From contig JAYESD010000001.1 of the NCBI GenBank assembly GCA_036927565.1, positions 136,699,415 through 136,763,414 on the forward strand: a stretch of DNA of 64,000 bases, given 5' to 3'. Under the pieces are notes generated by a model that was not told the DNA's origin, searched no databases, and worked only from the letters and a program-made list of their open reading frames with translations. Of this stretch, positions 1 to 11,313 are shown in pieces. Position numbers and translations under genes: made by a program. The stretch comes from Tuctoria greenei (Eukaryota > Streptophyta > Magnoliopsida > Poales > Poaceae). The stretch's first letter is position 1; each line of letters begins with the position of its first letter.

Positions 1-236
1 TCCACAAGTCGAACGGCCACAACTTGGAGGACTGCCGGGAGGTCCAAAACCTTGCTGAGCGCTACCACAAGCGCTGGGAAGAAGTTCCTTTTCGTTAGAG
101 GGAAGGAAAGCAGAAAGTCGACGAAGCTCTGGCTGAAGAGGAGTTGGGCTTCGAGGACCCTAAAAAGGTCCTGAAGGCTGTGTACACCTCCGTCGACGAC
201 GACTCCGACGTCACCGACAATGAGCGTTGAAAGACC

Positions 237-1026
237 ATGAACACCATCTTTGGTGGTTCATGGGACATCACCTCCCACCGTATCCTCAAGACCATGCGGC
301 GAGACATGGCCTCAGTAGCTCCTACAGCCAGGGCGGAACCTCATTGGAAGTGGATGGACACTACCATCACTTTTGATGCTTCCGACTGCCCTCGGAACAT
401 GATCGGAACTGGCCAGCTACCTTTGGTGGTATCACCTACCATCAACAACATTCAACTCCACCATGTAATGGTGGACGGAGGTTCGGGGCTGAACCTCATA
501 AGCTTTGAGGCTTTTGTCAAGCTTCAGCTCCGACCTTCGGACCTTCGCCCTTCCCGACCTTTCTCCGGAGTAGGTCCGGGGGCCATAACACTGCTCGGTG
601 CCATTACTCTCCCTGTGACCTTCGGGACTCGGGAGAATTATTGCACTGAGAAGTTGATCTTTGACGTCGCTCAGATCAACTTGACCTTCCATTCTGGGCA
701 GGCCTACCTTGTACAAATTCATGGCTGCTGCTCATTATGGCTACCTGGTGTTGAAGATGCCAACACCAGTTGGCGTTCTCCAGATCCGCGGAGACCGTAC
801 TGCCGGAGTGACTGCTCTGGAGGAACTCCATGCGCTTGCTATAGCACAGGAGGAGGAATCCAGGCAGGAGCAAGCTCCAAAACCCCCGAGCATTCGTCAG
901 CGAGGCTCAACCTCCGCACCTCGCGTGCAACCAAGTGGCAGTGCCGACGTCCCCATCAAAGTCGTCCAAATCGGTTCCAATGCTGCTCATACCACTCGTA
1001 TATCGGGAGGTCTGAATGACAAATAG
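237..1026 (+). pseudogene. Element A aspartic protease region (frameshifted)
   Basis: Retropepsin-like protease that would cut the Gag-Pol polyprotein. The conserved upstream motif ITFDASDCP is followed by the active-site segment VDGGSGLNLIS near 470-500, the Asp-containing flap of Tat proteases. Around 688 the frame shifts: before it the protein reads to the LTFHSGQ region, and the family motif ILGRPTLYKFMA continues in the frame used from about 690 to 1026. The stretch after 820 is an acidic linker to RT. A TAG closes this frame at 1024-1026 within a conserved linker motif (GGLNDK/ELALITFL), so it is an in-frame nonsense, not a natural end. Confidence 0.7.
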
Positions 1027-1952
1027 GAACTCGCGCTCATCACTTTCCTCTGGGCTAACGTCGACGTGTTTGCCTGGCAACTGTCACAAATGCCTGGGAT
1101 CCCAAGGGAAGTGATCGAGCATAATCTGAAGATCTATCCCGACGCTTGGCCCATACATTAGAAGCCTCGGAAGCAATCCGTAGAGCGACTGAACTTCATA
1201 GGACAAGAAGTGAAGAAGTTGCTCAAAGCTGATTCATACGAGAAGTCTTCCATCCAAAATGGCTAGCAAACCCAGTCGTTGTACCCAAGGCCGGCAGGAA
1301 GCTTCGGATGTGTATCGACTACACAACACTAAATAAGGCATGCCCAAAAGATCCATTCCCACTACCTAGAATAGCTCAGATAGTGGATTCCACCTTCGGG
1401 TGTGAATTATTGTGTTTCCTAGACGCATATTCTAGGTACCATCAAATCAGAATGTCTAGGGAAGATGAAGAACATACTTCTTTTACCATAGTAGATGGAT
1501 TGTACTGTTATACAGCCATGCCATTTGGTCTCAAGAATGCAGCTTCAACATTTGTACGAGCTATGTACAAAATCTTTGGAGAGCTCATCAGAGACGTAGT
1601 GGAAGTGTATGTTGATGACATCGTAGTCAAGATCAAGGACAAGCAGTCACTACTTGACACCTTGCAAGCTGTCTTCGACAAGCTGCGGGTCACCCACACG
1701 AAGTTGAACCCAGACAAGTGCGTCTTTGGGGTTAGCTCTGGAAAGCTTCTCGGTTTCGTGGTAAACCACCAGGGCATAGAGGCAAATCAGGCGAAGATTA
1801 AGGCTATAGAGGAGATGCGGCCACCAGCCCGCATCAAAGATGTCCAGAAACTGACTGGATGTCTAGCTGCCCTCAGCCGGTTCATCTCAAGACTGGCAGA
1901 ATGGGCGCTACCCTTCTTCAAGCTATTGAGGAAGTTTGGACCATTTCAATAG
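1027..1952 (+). pseudogene. Element A reverse transcriptase
   Basis: RT of the Tat type. The pre-RT linker (1027-1300) retains the motif MPGIPREVIEH but carries stops at about 1159 and 1264. From 1308 the domain is open: CIDYTTLNKACPKDPFPLPR, the SRYHQI palm motif, the MPFGLKNA motif and the catalytic box VYVDDIVV near 1605-1628, followed by the thumb motif LTGCLAALSRFISR. The frame ends at TAG 1950-1952 before the RNase H connection. All RT catalytic Asp residues appear present, but the protein could not be made as one piece. Confidence 0.85.
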
Positions 1953-3130
1953 TCTGAAGAAGCATAAAAGGCGTTCCAAGAGCTAAAGTAGCTCCTCACC
2001 ACTCTACCAACCCTGGTAGCTCTGAACCCTGGTGAGCCCTTACTGCTTTACATTTCAGCAACCGATGAGGTTGTCAGCATGGGAGGGTCTGGTCGTGGAG
2101 AGACCAGAACCATCACAAGCTCAGGAATCTAGACCCCTCCGGGAGGGTCTGGAGGTTCCTGAAGGAGAGTCTGGGTCCCAGTCCCCAGACTTGGATCAAC
2201 AGGGAGTTATCCCAGAAGACTTGGACCCTTCTGGGAGGATCTGGGTCACTCCAACAGAAGCTCCGGATTCCTCTAGCAGGAACCTGGAGGTCCCCGAAGC
2301 AGGTCTGGACCCCTCCGGGAGGGTCCGTGTCGATGTGGAGGAAGCTCCGGGCCCCTCCGAGAGGGTCCGGACAGTCCAATGCTCAGTGTACTTCATCAGC
2401 GAAGTACTACATGATGCCAAGACTCGATACCTAGAGGTACACAAGCTTCTCTATGCAGTTCTCATCGCCTCCAGGAAGCTTCGCCACTACTTCCAAGCTC
2501 ACAAGATATCAGTGGTGACCTCTTACCCACTGCGTGCGATCTTGCATAGTCCCAACTCTACTGGGAACATTGCAAAGTGGGCAGCGGAATTGGCCGAATT
2601 CGATCTTGAATTCATCCCAAGGCAAGCGATCAAGAGTCAAGCATTGGTATATTTTGTGGCAGAATGGACCCCCTCTCCATCAAAACCTGGGGGCCCTAGT
2701 GAGCAGAAGTCAGAACTTAAGGCTCCGGTCTTCACCGAACCTCATTGGACCCTCTACTTCGACAGCTCCATACAAAAGCAGGGGGCTGGAGCTGGAGTCC
2801 TTCTCCTCGCGCCAACCGGGGAGAAGGTAAAATACATGGTCCACCTTGACTTCAAGGCGACCAACAACATGGCGGAGCATGAAGCACTCATTTATGGATT
2901 AAAGGTGGCACTATCATACGGTGTCAAGCAGCTGTTGGTCAAGGGAGATTCGCAGCTCATCATTAAACAGGTGAAGGGTGAATGCTCCTGTAACAATCCT
3001 CAATTAGCTTCTTATCTCCTTGAAGTCCAGAGGCTTTAGAAGGACTTCGAAGTCCTGGATCTCCACCATGTCCAGCGTGTCCATAATGCTGAAGCTGACG
3101 AACTCTCGACGAAAGCATCAACCGGAGCTC
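1953..3130 (+). pseudogene. Element A RNase H plus second archaeal-type RNase H
   Basis: Two RNase H modules in tandem, as known for Tat elements. The first is split: its start lies around 1990-2060, then a repeat-rich insert (2098-2370), then its remainder with VYFISEVLHDAKTRY and RKLRHYFQ motifs. The second begins near 2735 (WTLYFDSS) and has the acidic residues of an archaeal-type RNase H: YFDSS, AEHEALIYGL and KGDSQLIIKQV, with a distal EADEL after a TAG at 3037-3039. One nonsense codon therefore lies inside the second domain. The role is removal of the RNA strand during reverse transcription. Confidence 0.8.
2098..2370 (+). repeat. Degenerate repeat insert inside RNase H of element A
   Basis: A roughly 270-bp Pro/Glu/Ser-rich segment interrupts the first RNase H. 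The motif GACCCCTCCGGGAGGGTC, itself a near-palindrome, recurs near 2134, 2225, 2308 and 2355, giving protein repeats of the type LDPSGRVRV. The reading frame stays open through it. Element B has a different but positionally equivalent repeat at 33495-34080. Confidence 0.7.
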
Positions 3131-4570
3131 CAGCTCCTGACGGAACCTTCATCCGGAGGTTGTCAAAACCCACAGCTCAGCCTGCCAAACTGCGAAGGGG
3201 GCGAGACCAGCATCCTGAAGCTGGCGGTCCCGATGGCCCTGTTACCATGGTAGCCATCAAGGGTCGTAGGTGTCGCAGGAAGCTCCGAGCAACCCAGCAC
3301 ACAAGACTCAAATGCTGAAGCAAGCTCCAATGCATGGATCTCGGAGATCCGGAGCTACTTGAAAGACAATATCCTTCCTGACGATGATGTATCCGCTGAC
3401 TGGATAGTCAGATTGGCTAAAAGATACACGTTGGTAGAAGGGTATCTCTACCGGCGCGGTGCCAACGACGTCCTAATGCGGTGCGTCACAAGGGAAGAAG
3501 GCTGCAAGCTCCTCACATAAATCCATGGAGGCGAGTGTGGGAACCAAGCGTCTTCCCGCACGCTGGTCAGTAAAGCCTTCCGGCATGGCTTCTACTGGCC
3601 TACAGAGCTCTAGGATGCAACTAAGCTGGTAAAGAAATGCAAAGCATGCCAGTTCCATGCAAAGCAAATTCATACACCGGCTTAGCCTCTACAAATGATA
3701 CCTCCTACATGGCCTTTCGCCGTGTGGGGGATGGACATATTGGGACCTTTCCCAAGAGCCGTCGGAGGTTACAAGTTCCTGTATGTCGCCATCGACAAGT
3801 TTACCAAATGGCCGGAAGCAACTCCAGTTGTGACAATAAACAAGCAATCAGCTATCAATTTCTTGCAGTCCATAGCATGCAAATTTGGAGTCCCGAACAA
3901 AATCATAACAGATAATGGGACCCAATTCACAAGCTCTGCTTTCCATGGATACTGCGAAGACCTCGACATCCAAGTCAGTTATGCCTCTGTAGCTCATCCG
4001 GCAAGCAATGGCCAAGCTGAGAGGGCAAATGCAGAAATCCTGAAAGGAATCAAGACGCGCACATATGAGCGCCTGAAAAATCATGGAGCCAACTGGATTG
4101 AAGAGCTTCTGCCAACTTTATGGTCCAACAGGACTACTCCAAACCGGTCAACTGGAGAGACACCCTTCTTCCTGGTGTACGGAGCTGAAGCAGTCCTTCC
4201 TCCGGAAATCACCTTGGGGTCGCTCCGGGTCTGGACCTCCAACGAAGCCATGCAGGACCAGCTCCGACATGAAGACCTTGACCTCCTTGAAGAGGGAAGG
4301 TGCCGAGCAGCTGTTTGTAATGCCCGACACCGCCAAGCTCTTCGGCGCTATCACCAACGGCATGTTCACAGCCAACAACTCGAGGAAGGCGATCTGGTGC
4401 TACAGAGAATACAATCCAGAGAAGGGTTAAACAAACTCTCCCCCAGTTGGGAGGGACCCTTCTGAGTGATCAAAGTATCCCGTCCTGGATGCGTTCGCTT
4501 GGCAACCGAGGATGGGGCACCTCTCCCAAATCCTTGGAACATTGAGCACCTCCGTAAGTTCTACGTTTAG
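3131..4570 (+). pseudogene. Element A integrase
   Basis: Integrase that would insert the cDNA into the genome. A linker (3131-3470) is followed by a degenerate HHCC zinc finger with CKACQFHAKQIH near 3640-3670 and stops at about 3518, 3612 and 3684. The catalytic core is open from 3695 to 4465 and keeps all three acidic positions: Asp in WGMDILGPF, Asp in ITDNGTQF and Glu in GQAERANAE. The C-terminal motif LSPSWEGPF ends at a TGA (4463-4465) where the family continues with VIKVSRPGCVRLAT; the terminal motif NIEHLRKFYV ends near 4570. Confidence 0.85.
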
Positions 4571-5869
4571 TACACGAAGGTGAGTCTGTAATTACATATG
4601 GTGTATGTTATAGAGTCATTGTACAGAGTCGGGTAGCTCCTTCGAGAGGGCAGCCGGACCTACCCTGTTAGGTCCGCAACGCCCATGCAACACTTGTCAC
4701 AGTCTCAGAACTAAAAGTGTAGCTAGCTACCTTGGGTCCAACGAGAAACAAAACACACTTAGCCTGGTTCCGTACCCTAAGGGTGTACTTGTGTCCCCTG
4801 TACCCCGGACCTATAATGAAAGACATCATTGTTTGAAAACAGACTCCACGTGCATTTACTTTGTACAGGCTCAATATTTTTTATTTTTCTCTTTCTTGTC
4901 TATAACAAAGTTGTCCAATTCTTAAAAACTTTAGCTTGACCAGTTCATGTACAATTCGAGTTGCATTGTCTGTCCTTCGGGTTCAAACATTGTTGATGGC
5001 CTACTTGTCTGAATGCCGCCAAGCCAATCTAGGGCTGGAGTGTGCTATCGACTTAGCCTGGTCCTGCACCCTAAGTACGCCACTCTACCTACACCCCGAC
5101 AGATCGAAGTAAGGCAAGTCCAGAAACAGTCGGACCCGAAGGGAGCAAGACGGCGCTCTTGATTGTATTTAGGATTGTGCTCGACCTAAAAATTTCTGGG
5201 GAATAGTAAGCCGCAATGAAGTTGTAGATAGGAAACGGATTTTACTATTTTTCATGACTTCAGTGTGCAGGAAAAATAAATAAGCTATGACACCCTCTAG
5301 GTGGTTTGTGGTCAATGTTCAAACATTGACATCGAGCATCTCTGGAGCTACTCAGTTTCGGTAAAGCGAGTCGTCAACATAAAGATGGTGGAAAGACTCT
5401 AAAGTGGAGTCTAACGTTAACACAACATGTGCTGATGGAGGTCACTGCTGGAGCTGCTAGAGCTCCGACACCTCGGAGGACTAACCATCGATGCTCCAGA
5501 GCTACTAAGCTCCAGCGATGGTCAATGCTGGAGCCACCAAGCTCCGACAGCCTCAGGGGGCCTACACTATCGAATACTTCGGACTTACATTCTACAAGTT
5601 CGAAGCACGCAAGTCTTCAACAACTATTACATCTTCTTGGTACATGTTCACAATCAAATTGTGTACATCTACCAGGGGGCCAAGCGAGACAAAGTTGTTG
5701 AAGACAAAAATGAAATTCAAATTCACAAAAATTTGGATTTCATTCATTTGGAGACAAGAGATTACAAAATTGGAGAAGAAGAAGAGAGAGTACAAGTGGG
5801 AGCTACTGGGAGACGATCCTAGACCCTATGGAAGAACTGGGCAACTTTCTGGGCCACCTCCGACACGTT
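4571..5869 (+). other. Non-coding spacer between pol and antisense gene, element A
   Basis: No supported coding region. It holds two diverged copies of a block containing CTTAGCCTGGT followed by CACCCTAAG or TACCCTAAG (near 4757 and 5052). Near 5440-5550 there are short GGAGCT/AGCTCC inverted units resembling the hairpin of the 70-bp array in element B. This is the hypervariable 3' region of Tat elements (family knowledge). Confidence 0.6.
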
Positions 5870-8800
5870 GGCTCAAACAACTTCACCCTCTCCTTCTATG
5901 GGACCTTCAAGTACTGGGTCCAGAGGGAATTGAGGGTCCCGGCTGGTGTAGCACGTCAACACATACTCTGCGACGTTCTTCGCCAAGGACTGACCCTCCG
6001 TTTCCAATTGGTCCGCGATGACATCGCCCATCTTGGAGAGTTTGTTGCCTACTGAACCCAGCGCCTCCAATGCCTGGTCCATCTCCAGCTCCGGATCATC
6101 CGACGCACAGGACTGAAGCCCATTGGCGTCAGCGCGTCATTGGCCTTGCCCAGGAAGTCCCAAACTTGTTGGTACTCCACAGCCCTTGCACCATGCATCT
6201 CTGCCAAGGTTCTTTTGGCCGCCGCCAGCTTCGAGCTCTCCCGAGCAAGATGCTCCACCTCTTTGGCATTCTGCTGAATCGTTTCAGCAACGTGCCTTTC
6301 GAGCTTGCTGAGCTCTTCCCCCCGAAGGTGGATCTCATTCCGGCATTTGACCAAATCTCTCTCCTGGCCCCGCACTTTCTTCTCCCGGGCGGCGATGGCA
6401 TTCTCCTGCTTGTAGAGTTCCTACCCTCGCTCCCAGGCTTTCTTCTCCTCCTCCTTGCAACACTCATCCAATTTCTTGGTGCGTTCTTCAAGGCTCTTGT
6501 CAGCTAGAGTTGTCTTTTGGACAAGCTCCTCCTCCCTCTTCACGAGGTCGTCTCGCAGCTCCAGGAATTTCTGCTCTTCTTCTACGAGCCGCTTTCCTGA
6601 GCTTCAAGAGCCTCCCGACGCTTGATGAGACTATCATGGATGGCAGAGAGCCTTTCCTGGCGTTCATCAGTTGCACTATTGGCAGCCTTGGCCTGATCAT
6701 ATATGGCCTAGGATTGGTTGTCGAGGGTCCGTGTCATGCTTTCCCTCTCATTCAACAACTTACCCCAGTACTCCAGGCGGACTTTCTCTCTTCGCACCCA
6801 CTCCTTGTCGTCAGCCAGCCTCGACTATGCCAGCTTGGTCTCAAAATGGAGTCAGTTGCGCCACCTCCTAAGGGTTTGGCGCTCCTCCTCGAGGGCCTTG
6901 CTGTCATGGTAGAAGGCTAGTTGAACCTGGCGAAGGCTGGAGCAGGCGTTGTCGATAGACAACGATAGGGGGATCGGGTCCGGACCTGCCAAAGTCATCT
7001 CCACTGGCTCCAGCGGATCTTCAGCAACAAAAATTGGGTCCCACTCTACGAGAGCGGTACCCTGAGCTTCCACAGCACTAGGGACGTCCTCCAGGATAGC
7101 CTCGGCCGTCGGCGAGGAAGTGCTTGCAGCAGAAGTACCGACCTCTGGAATCGGTTCCGAAGGCCCAACCGCCAGGTCATCAACAATTGGTCCCTCTGGC
7201 GGGGGGCCAGCAGCTTCATCCCGGCACTCTGGCTCGGCAACGTGCACCTCCGGGATCACTTCTTCCGGAACGAGCGTTGAAGGTTCGGCCGGAGCAGAAG
7301 CTACTTCTGGCTCCGGCACAGGTGCTTCCTCTGCCTCTGGTTCAGGTGCAGTCGCTTCATCCATCATGGGCTTCGGCGCTGGCGCTTCGACCGCCATAGA
7401 CTGAGGCGCCGTCGCCTCCGCAGCAACTGGCTCAGATGCTGGAACCTCTTCAATAGCCGGCTCCACAACCGGAACTCCTGCAGCAACTGGATCTACCGCT
7501 GGAGCTTCCTCGACGGCCGGCTCAAGTGTCCGAGCTTCATCAACACCCGGCTCTACTGCCAGGACCTCCTCAACTACCGGCTCGACTGCCGGGGCTTCAA
7601 CAACATCCATCTCTAGGGCCGGAATTGCAGCTTCCTCCGGCTCTGCGACCGGAGCGTCCAACATCATAGCATCCAAGCCCGGAGCTTCAACCTCCAGGGC
7701 TGGCGCTATTGGTACATCTTCAGTCCCGCGGTCCGGCGCTACCACGGGAGCTTTTGGGGATGAGTCGTCCAATACCACGATAGCCAGCGTCGGGGCTGCC
7801 GCAGCCTCTACCACCTCTTGGGGAGGCGCTGGAATCGGAGCCGGAGCTTCAGCCTGCACAGCCTCAACTGCTGCTGCAGGGGCTGGAGTTTGAACCCTTT
7901 TCTTGGGCACGCTGTGAATGAAGGACGAAGAGACTCAAAATACAGTTAACAATAAAACAAATGACTGAGATAAAAAATCAGAAATTACCTCGGAAGGCTT
8001 CTGCACCAGTTCCTGCGGAACCTCTTCCCCAAACGCTCCGGACTGGCCCCAGCTGACACTGGTGTGATAGTCCCGGAGGGCCCCCCCCGGAGCTTGCTGC
8101 TGCTGTCGGCGTTGCTCTGGTCGAGGCCCCCCTTGACCGGGAAGGACCTCCAGACCCAGAGCCCTCAGCTGGCCCTGGGACCGGAGTCACTTAGCCGGAG
8201 CTAGCACCCCGGGAAGATGCCGCAATTGGAGTAGACGCCGCCGTTGAAGACCTTCCCCTCCGGGGAGAAGGGGACGCCGAGGAAGAAGAATGCCTGGCAC
8301 TCCTGTCGGCATGCTTCCTCTTACGCCTCGAGGGCTCGGCCAATTCCTTGCCCTTGCCGACGACTTTGGTTCTTGGCTTAGGGGCGGGGACGGAGCCACC
8401 CTCCGGAGCTTCAGAGATTGCCAACCCGGTGGTCGAGCGCCTCTCAATGACACCAAGGTCGTCAAGCACCAGCATCGTCCGTCGGAGCTCCCTGCTGAAT
8501 GCTGCCTCCATGTTCAATGGGAGGAAAGCTGGCGACAGAGCCAAATCGCCGCCCTCGACGTCGATGCCGTGCTGGAATTTCTTCAGGTGGAACTCCAAAG
8601 TTGCTCCGTCCATGTTGGACTTCAAACTGGTCACGCTCTGGTCGTCGTCCAACATACTGTTGAGGACCCAAGCCAACTTCTCCCTCCTCTTCAACGGAGC
8701 CCACCTGTTGGTCAGGAAGTTGCAAAACACCGCCTGAGGAGTCACTTCTCCTTCCACACACAAGCGGATCCTGGTCAGAGCAGGATCGAAGGCATCCGAC

Positions 8801-9398
8801 AGCACCAGAGCTTCAGTCCAAACTGCAGTGTCGATGTTGGGGAGGCCTTTCGGCAGCTCAAGCTTCTCGTGCTCCTCCACCCTGATTACAATCCAGTCCT
8901 TCTTCCAGTTGTCCCACTTCCCAAAAGGGAACGGTTGCAAGTACTTGTACGGGCACTTCTTGCGCTTCATGAAATAGTAGAAGCCAAGGTACTCGTTGCT
9001 CCGACCTGTGGTCTGGACAGTGAAGAAGGTGTGGAAGAGCTCAATGCATGGAAAATACCCACCCACATCTCGCAGAAGTGGAAAAATATGGACACCAGCA
9101 GAATGGAGTGGGGGCCAAGGTGGTAAAGCTATAGACCATAGAAGTCTAGCAGCATCAAGAAGAAGGAGGAGAAAGGTGGGATCAGTCCCACCATGGCGTA
9201 CGCGGAGAAGTACACCATGTCGCTGGCGTGCTCCTTCTCGAACGGAAGCTTGCTGGTGCGGACCAGGTGGTTGAAGAAGTCAGGGGACCATCCCATGAGG
9301 GCTCGGACCTTCTTCAAATCGTCATTGGTCTTCAGTCGGCTTTGGCAGAGACCCAACTCCATCGCGGCACAACGAGGCAAGAGAGGAAAGGCAAGCAA
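5870..9398 (-). pseudogene. Antisense gene of element A (putative gypsy-type transposon domain plus coiled coil)
   Basis: A long gene on the strand opposite to the element. The N-terminal part (9398-8191) contains motifs typical of the plant 'putative gypsy type transposon' domain (resembling Pfam PF04195): LMGWSPDFFNHL, SDMVYFSAYAMVGLIPPFSSF, EYLGFYYFMKRKK, KGWKDDWIVI-like and RRTMLVLDDLGVIE. A stop at 9129 and a frameshift near 9060 break it. A basic Ser/Arg-rich tail is followed by a 77-nt intron, then an Ala/Pro/Glu repeat-rich region (7911-6852) and a heptad-rich coiled coil (about 6700-5870) with further frameshifts. The function is unknown; such antisense genes are recurrent in grass Tat elements. 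Confidence 0.65.
7912..7988 (-). other. Predicted 77-nt intron of the element A antisense gene
   Basis: On the minus strand the donor is CCGAG|GTAATT and the acceptor TTCACAG|CGTG, with a T-rich interior. The exon before ends in the basic tail and the exon after opens the Ala/Pro-rich region. Element B has an intron of 79 nt at the matching place, which supports both predictions. Confidence 0.55.
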
Positions 9399-9757
9399 AA
9401 GTTTGGAAGGTTTGAGCGCAAGATCAATTGAAATGTGTAAAGAACCCCAAACGGTGCGTGCTTTCCTTCTTAAGTAAGCCCCCGCAACACCTGGATGGAA
9501 ACCGCAGAGGAGCCGACGATACCAGTCAAAGATTTCACCCCGCCAATGACAAGGGGGCCCGAGCCACCCCGACGATCAAGTCGAGGTTCTTACCCCAGGC
9601 GAACGGTTGTCATCATGAAAGGCGGGAAACCCGAAGTTGGCGGCCTGGCAGGGCACGCGGAACCTATACGATTTTCGTATCGGGAACTGGCGACCTTCTG
9701 AAGAATGGACCCACCTCCAGCGAAATGACTTCATACAAAAGGTCTCTCCCGGAGGTG
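9399..9757. other. Stretch between antisense gene start and PPT, element A
   Basis: No gene supported. It would contain the 5' leader of the antisense gene, whose promoter would have to lie here or in the 3' LTR. Confidence 0.5.
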
Positions 9758-9772
9758 AGTCCAGGGGGCCAC
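9758..9772 (+). other. Polypurine tract of element A
   Basis: The purine-rich run with core CCAGGGGGCCAC lies immediately before the LTR start TGTCGGTACC, the normal position for the plus-strand primer. Confidence 0.6.
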
Positions 9773-9916
9773 TGTCGGTACCCTCCATACCGGATATCCC
9801 TTGGGATTGTAAAGATCACAAGGAAACTCCATATACCAGATTTGAAGACCTCTGAAGGCCCCACATGTCGGGCGTAGCCGGACCTACTCCCCCGACATGG
9901 TTAGTCCCAGGGCCGC

Positions 9917-10087
9917 CACGTGTATCACAAGACCGGAGCTATCACCCACACCTGGGAAGCTCCGGTCAGAATACCAATATGGCACCCCCGGACCTAACCC
10001 CAGACAGAGGGAAGCTCCGGTACTGACACGTGTCCAACAGCACCGGACCTACCCGTCCACGATGATGAGCTCCAGTGCTGCCACGTG
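9917..10087 (+). promoter_or_regulatory. Three G-box (CACGTG) motifs in the A LTR
   Basis: CACGTG occurs at 9917-9922, 10027-10032 and 10082-10087; the last is inside the 12-bp palindrome TGCCACGTGGCA. They are interleaved with CCGGAGCT/AGCTCCGG inverted pairs upstream of the TATA box. G-boxes bind plant bZIP and bHLH factors (general knowledge); activity here is inference. Confidence 0.5.
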
Positions 10088-10365
10088 GCAAGCGCCGGAC
10101 CTTCAACTTCAACTATCAGGCCGGTGGACCCCCCAACGGCTCGGGACCTTCAAGGATCAATCAAAGACTTCAAGACCCGATTAAGTGTCATTAATACCAT
10201 ATTAATGACACATGATCGGATGGCCCTTAATACTGGTAACGGCACTGTTAAGGCCCATTACCAGGCTATTAAGGGTAATTAACCCCATTTATTGTGTATC
10301 AAGCGTGTGTAACCGCCGGGGCCACCTGTCGGGCCAGGCTGACATTGTAATGACCAGTCCTTGTA

Positions 10366-10374
10366 CTATAAAAG
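10366..10374 (+). promoter_or_regulatory. TATA box of the A LTR
   Basis: CTATAAAAG on the plus strand, about 595 bp into the LTR, suitable for the U3/R boundary. Confidence 0.6.
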
Positions 10375-10641
10375 GACTGGTCAACGATACATAAGGCACG
10401 GCTCGAGACCACTGCTGAAAACCCTGAGCTAGACGAGATTCTTCTTCTGGAGCTTCTTCTAGACTCCTGAGCTTAATACTTCACCAACACATTGTATTAT
10501 ACTCAGGCGGCCCGAACCACGTAAATCCCTGTGTACACATGTCTTTCTCCTTCTTGAATCTCTGCGTGCCCATTACCGAACTACAACTCCTCGATCTACC
10601 AAAAGTAGTGTCAGGAGATCTGCCGGTTCCAAACACAGACA

Positions 10642-11313
10642 CAACTGTTATTATTTTTTTTCCTGCATGGAAATCAAGGGGCTGCAGTGACCCAACGCTG
10701 AAGAAGGTTCAACGGCAGCACTGATCCACAGCTTCAAGCGTCAGCACTGACCCACAGTTGCACGCGGCAGCAAACAAGAAGGGAGGCGGCGGTAACTTGC
10801 GGACAGCAGGTCAATGCAGCGGCGCACGAGCGCTGCAAGGTCTGATCTGATCCAGCAAGGGGCAAGGGAAGGGAGAGCCTGCAATCTCCAACCTAAATAG
10901 ATGGCAAGATGCGGGCACCAACACCTGAAGGTAGGGGAAACAGAAATTGCGGCACTGGGTGGGATAGGGTAGGAAAAATACTAAGGTTTTTATATACATT
11001 AAACCTAACCATGCAACGGTTAAAAATATGTCAGTTCGCAACTGATTTATATATTCTCCGAATGAATCATATGAGTAGTAAAACGGAATCGTCTCGATGA
11101 GCTGATCATCCATGCGATCAAGGATTCAAAAAAGTCAAACTTTGGTCAACCCTGTAGTGTTTCTCATCACAAGGTTAATTTTCTGGAACTCGTTTTGATA
11201 AACTCAAAGCATCCACGATCTCTGATAGTCAATCAGAGGAATGGTTCAATGAGTTAATGTTTGGTCAATCGTTTATTGATACTGGTGTGATGTTTTTTTC
11301 CTTAAATATTCAG
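10642..11313. other. Unassigned 672-bp stretch between A and the antisense gene of B
   Basis: I do not recognise this sequence. On the minus strand it has a TATA-like TATATAAAAA at about 10988-10997 followed downstream by a GC-rich leader-like stretch. On the plus strand its right end is a good splice acceptor (AAATATTCAG at 11313). It could be an intron of B's antisense gene, a further inserted element, or a captured host fragment. It lacks the N-terminal domain expected for B's antisense gene here. Confidence 0.4.

Larger units (their letters stand above)
1..10641 (+). mobile_element. Element A: Tat-lineage Ty3/gypsy retrotransposon, 5' end outside window
   Basis: Plus-strand LTR retrotransposon entering from the left edge; its 5' LTR, PBS and gag are not in the window. 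Visible order: protease, RT, RNase H with a repeat-rich insert, second (archaeal-type) RNase H, integrase, long spacer, antisense gene, PPT, 3' LTR. Dual RNase H and an antisense gene before the 3' LTR are hallmarks of the plant Tat lineage (family knowledge). Coding parts have several stops and frameshifts, so it is defective. The right end is placed at about 10641, after a CA dinucleotide; because the left end is missing, the 5-bp target duplication cannot be tested. It may be nested in element B, whose antisense gene resumes to its right. Confidence 0.85.
9773..10641 (+). repeat. 3' LTR of element A
   Basis: Starts TGTCGGTACCC right after the PPT and ends at about ACACAGACA. Length is about 869 bp. 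The start resembles the minus-strand start of the element B LTR (TATCGGTACCC). It contains G-box motifs and a TATA box. The end is inferred because the other LTR is outside the window; it could be two bases later. Confidence 0.75.

Noticed and set aside
7120..7404. Plus-strand Ser/Gly-rich frames opposite the antisense gene of A
   Set aside because: They are shadows of the Ala/Pro/Glu-rich repeat on the minus strand.
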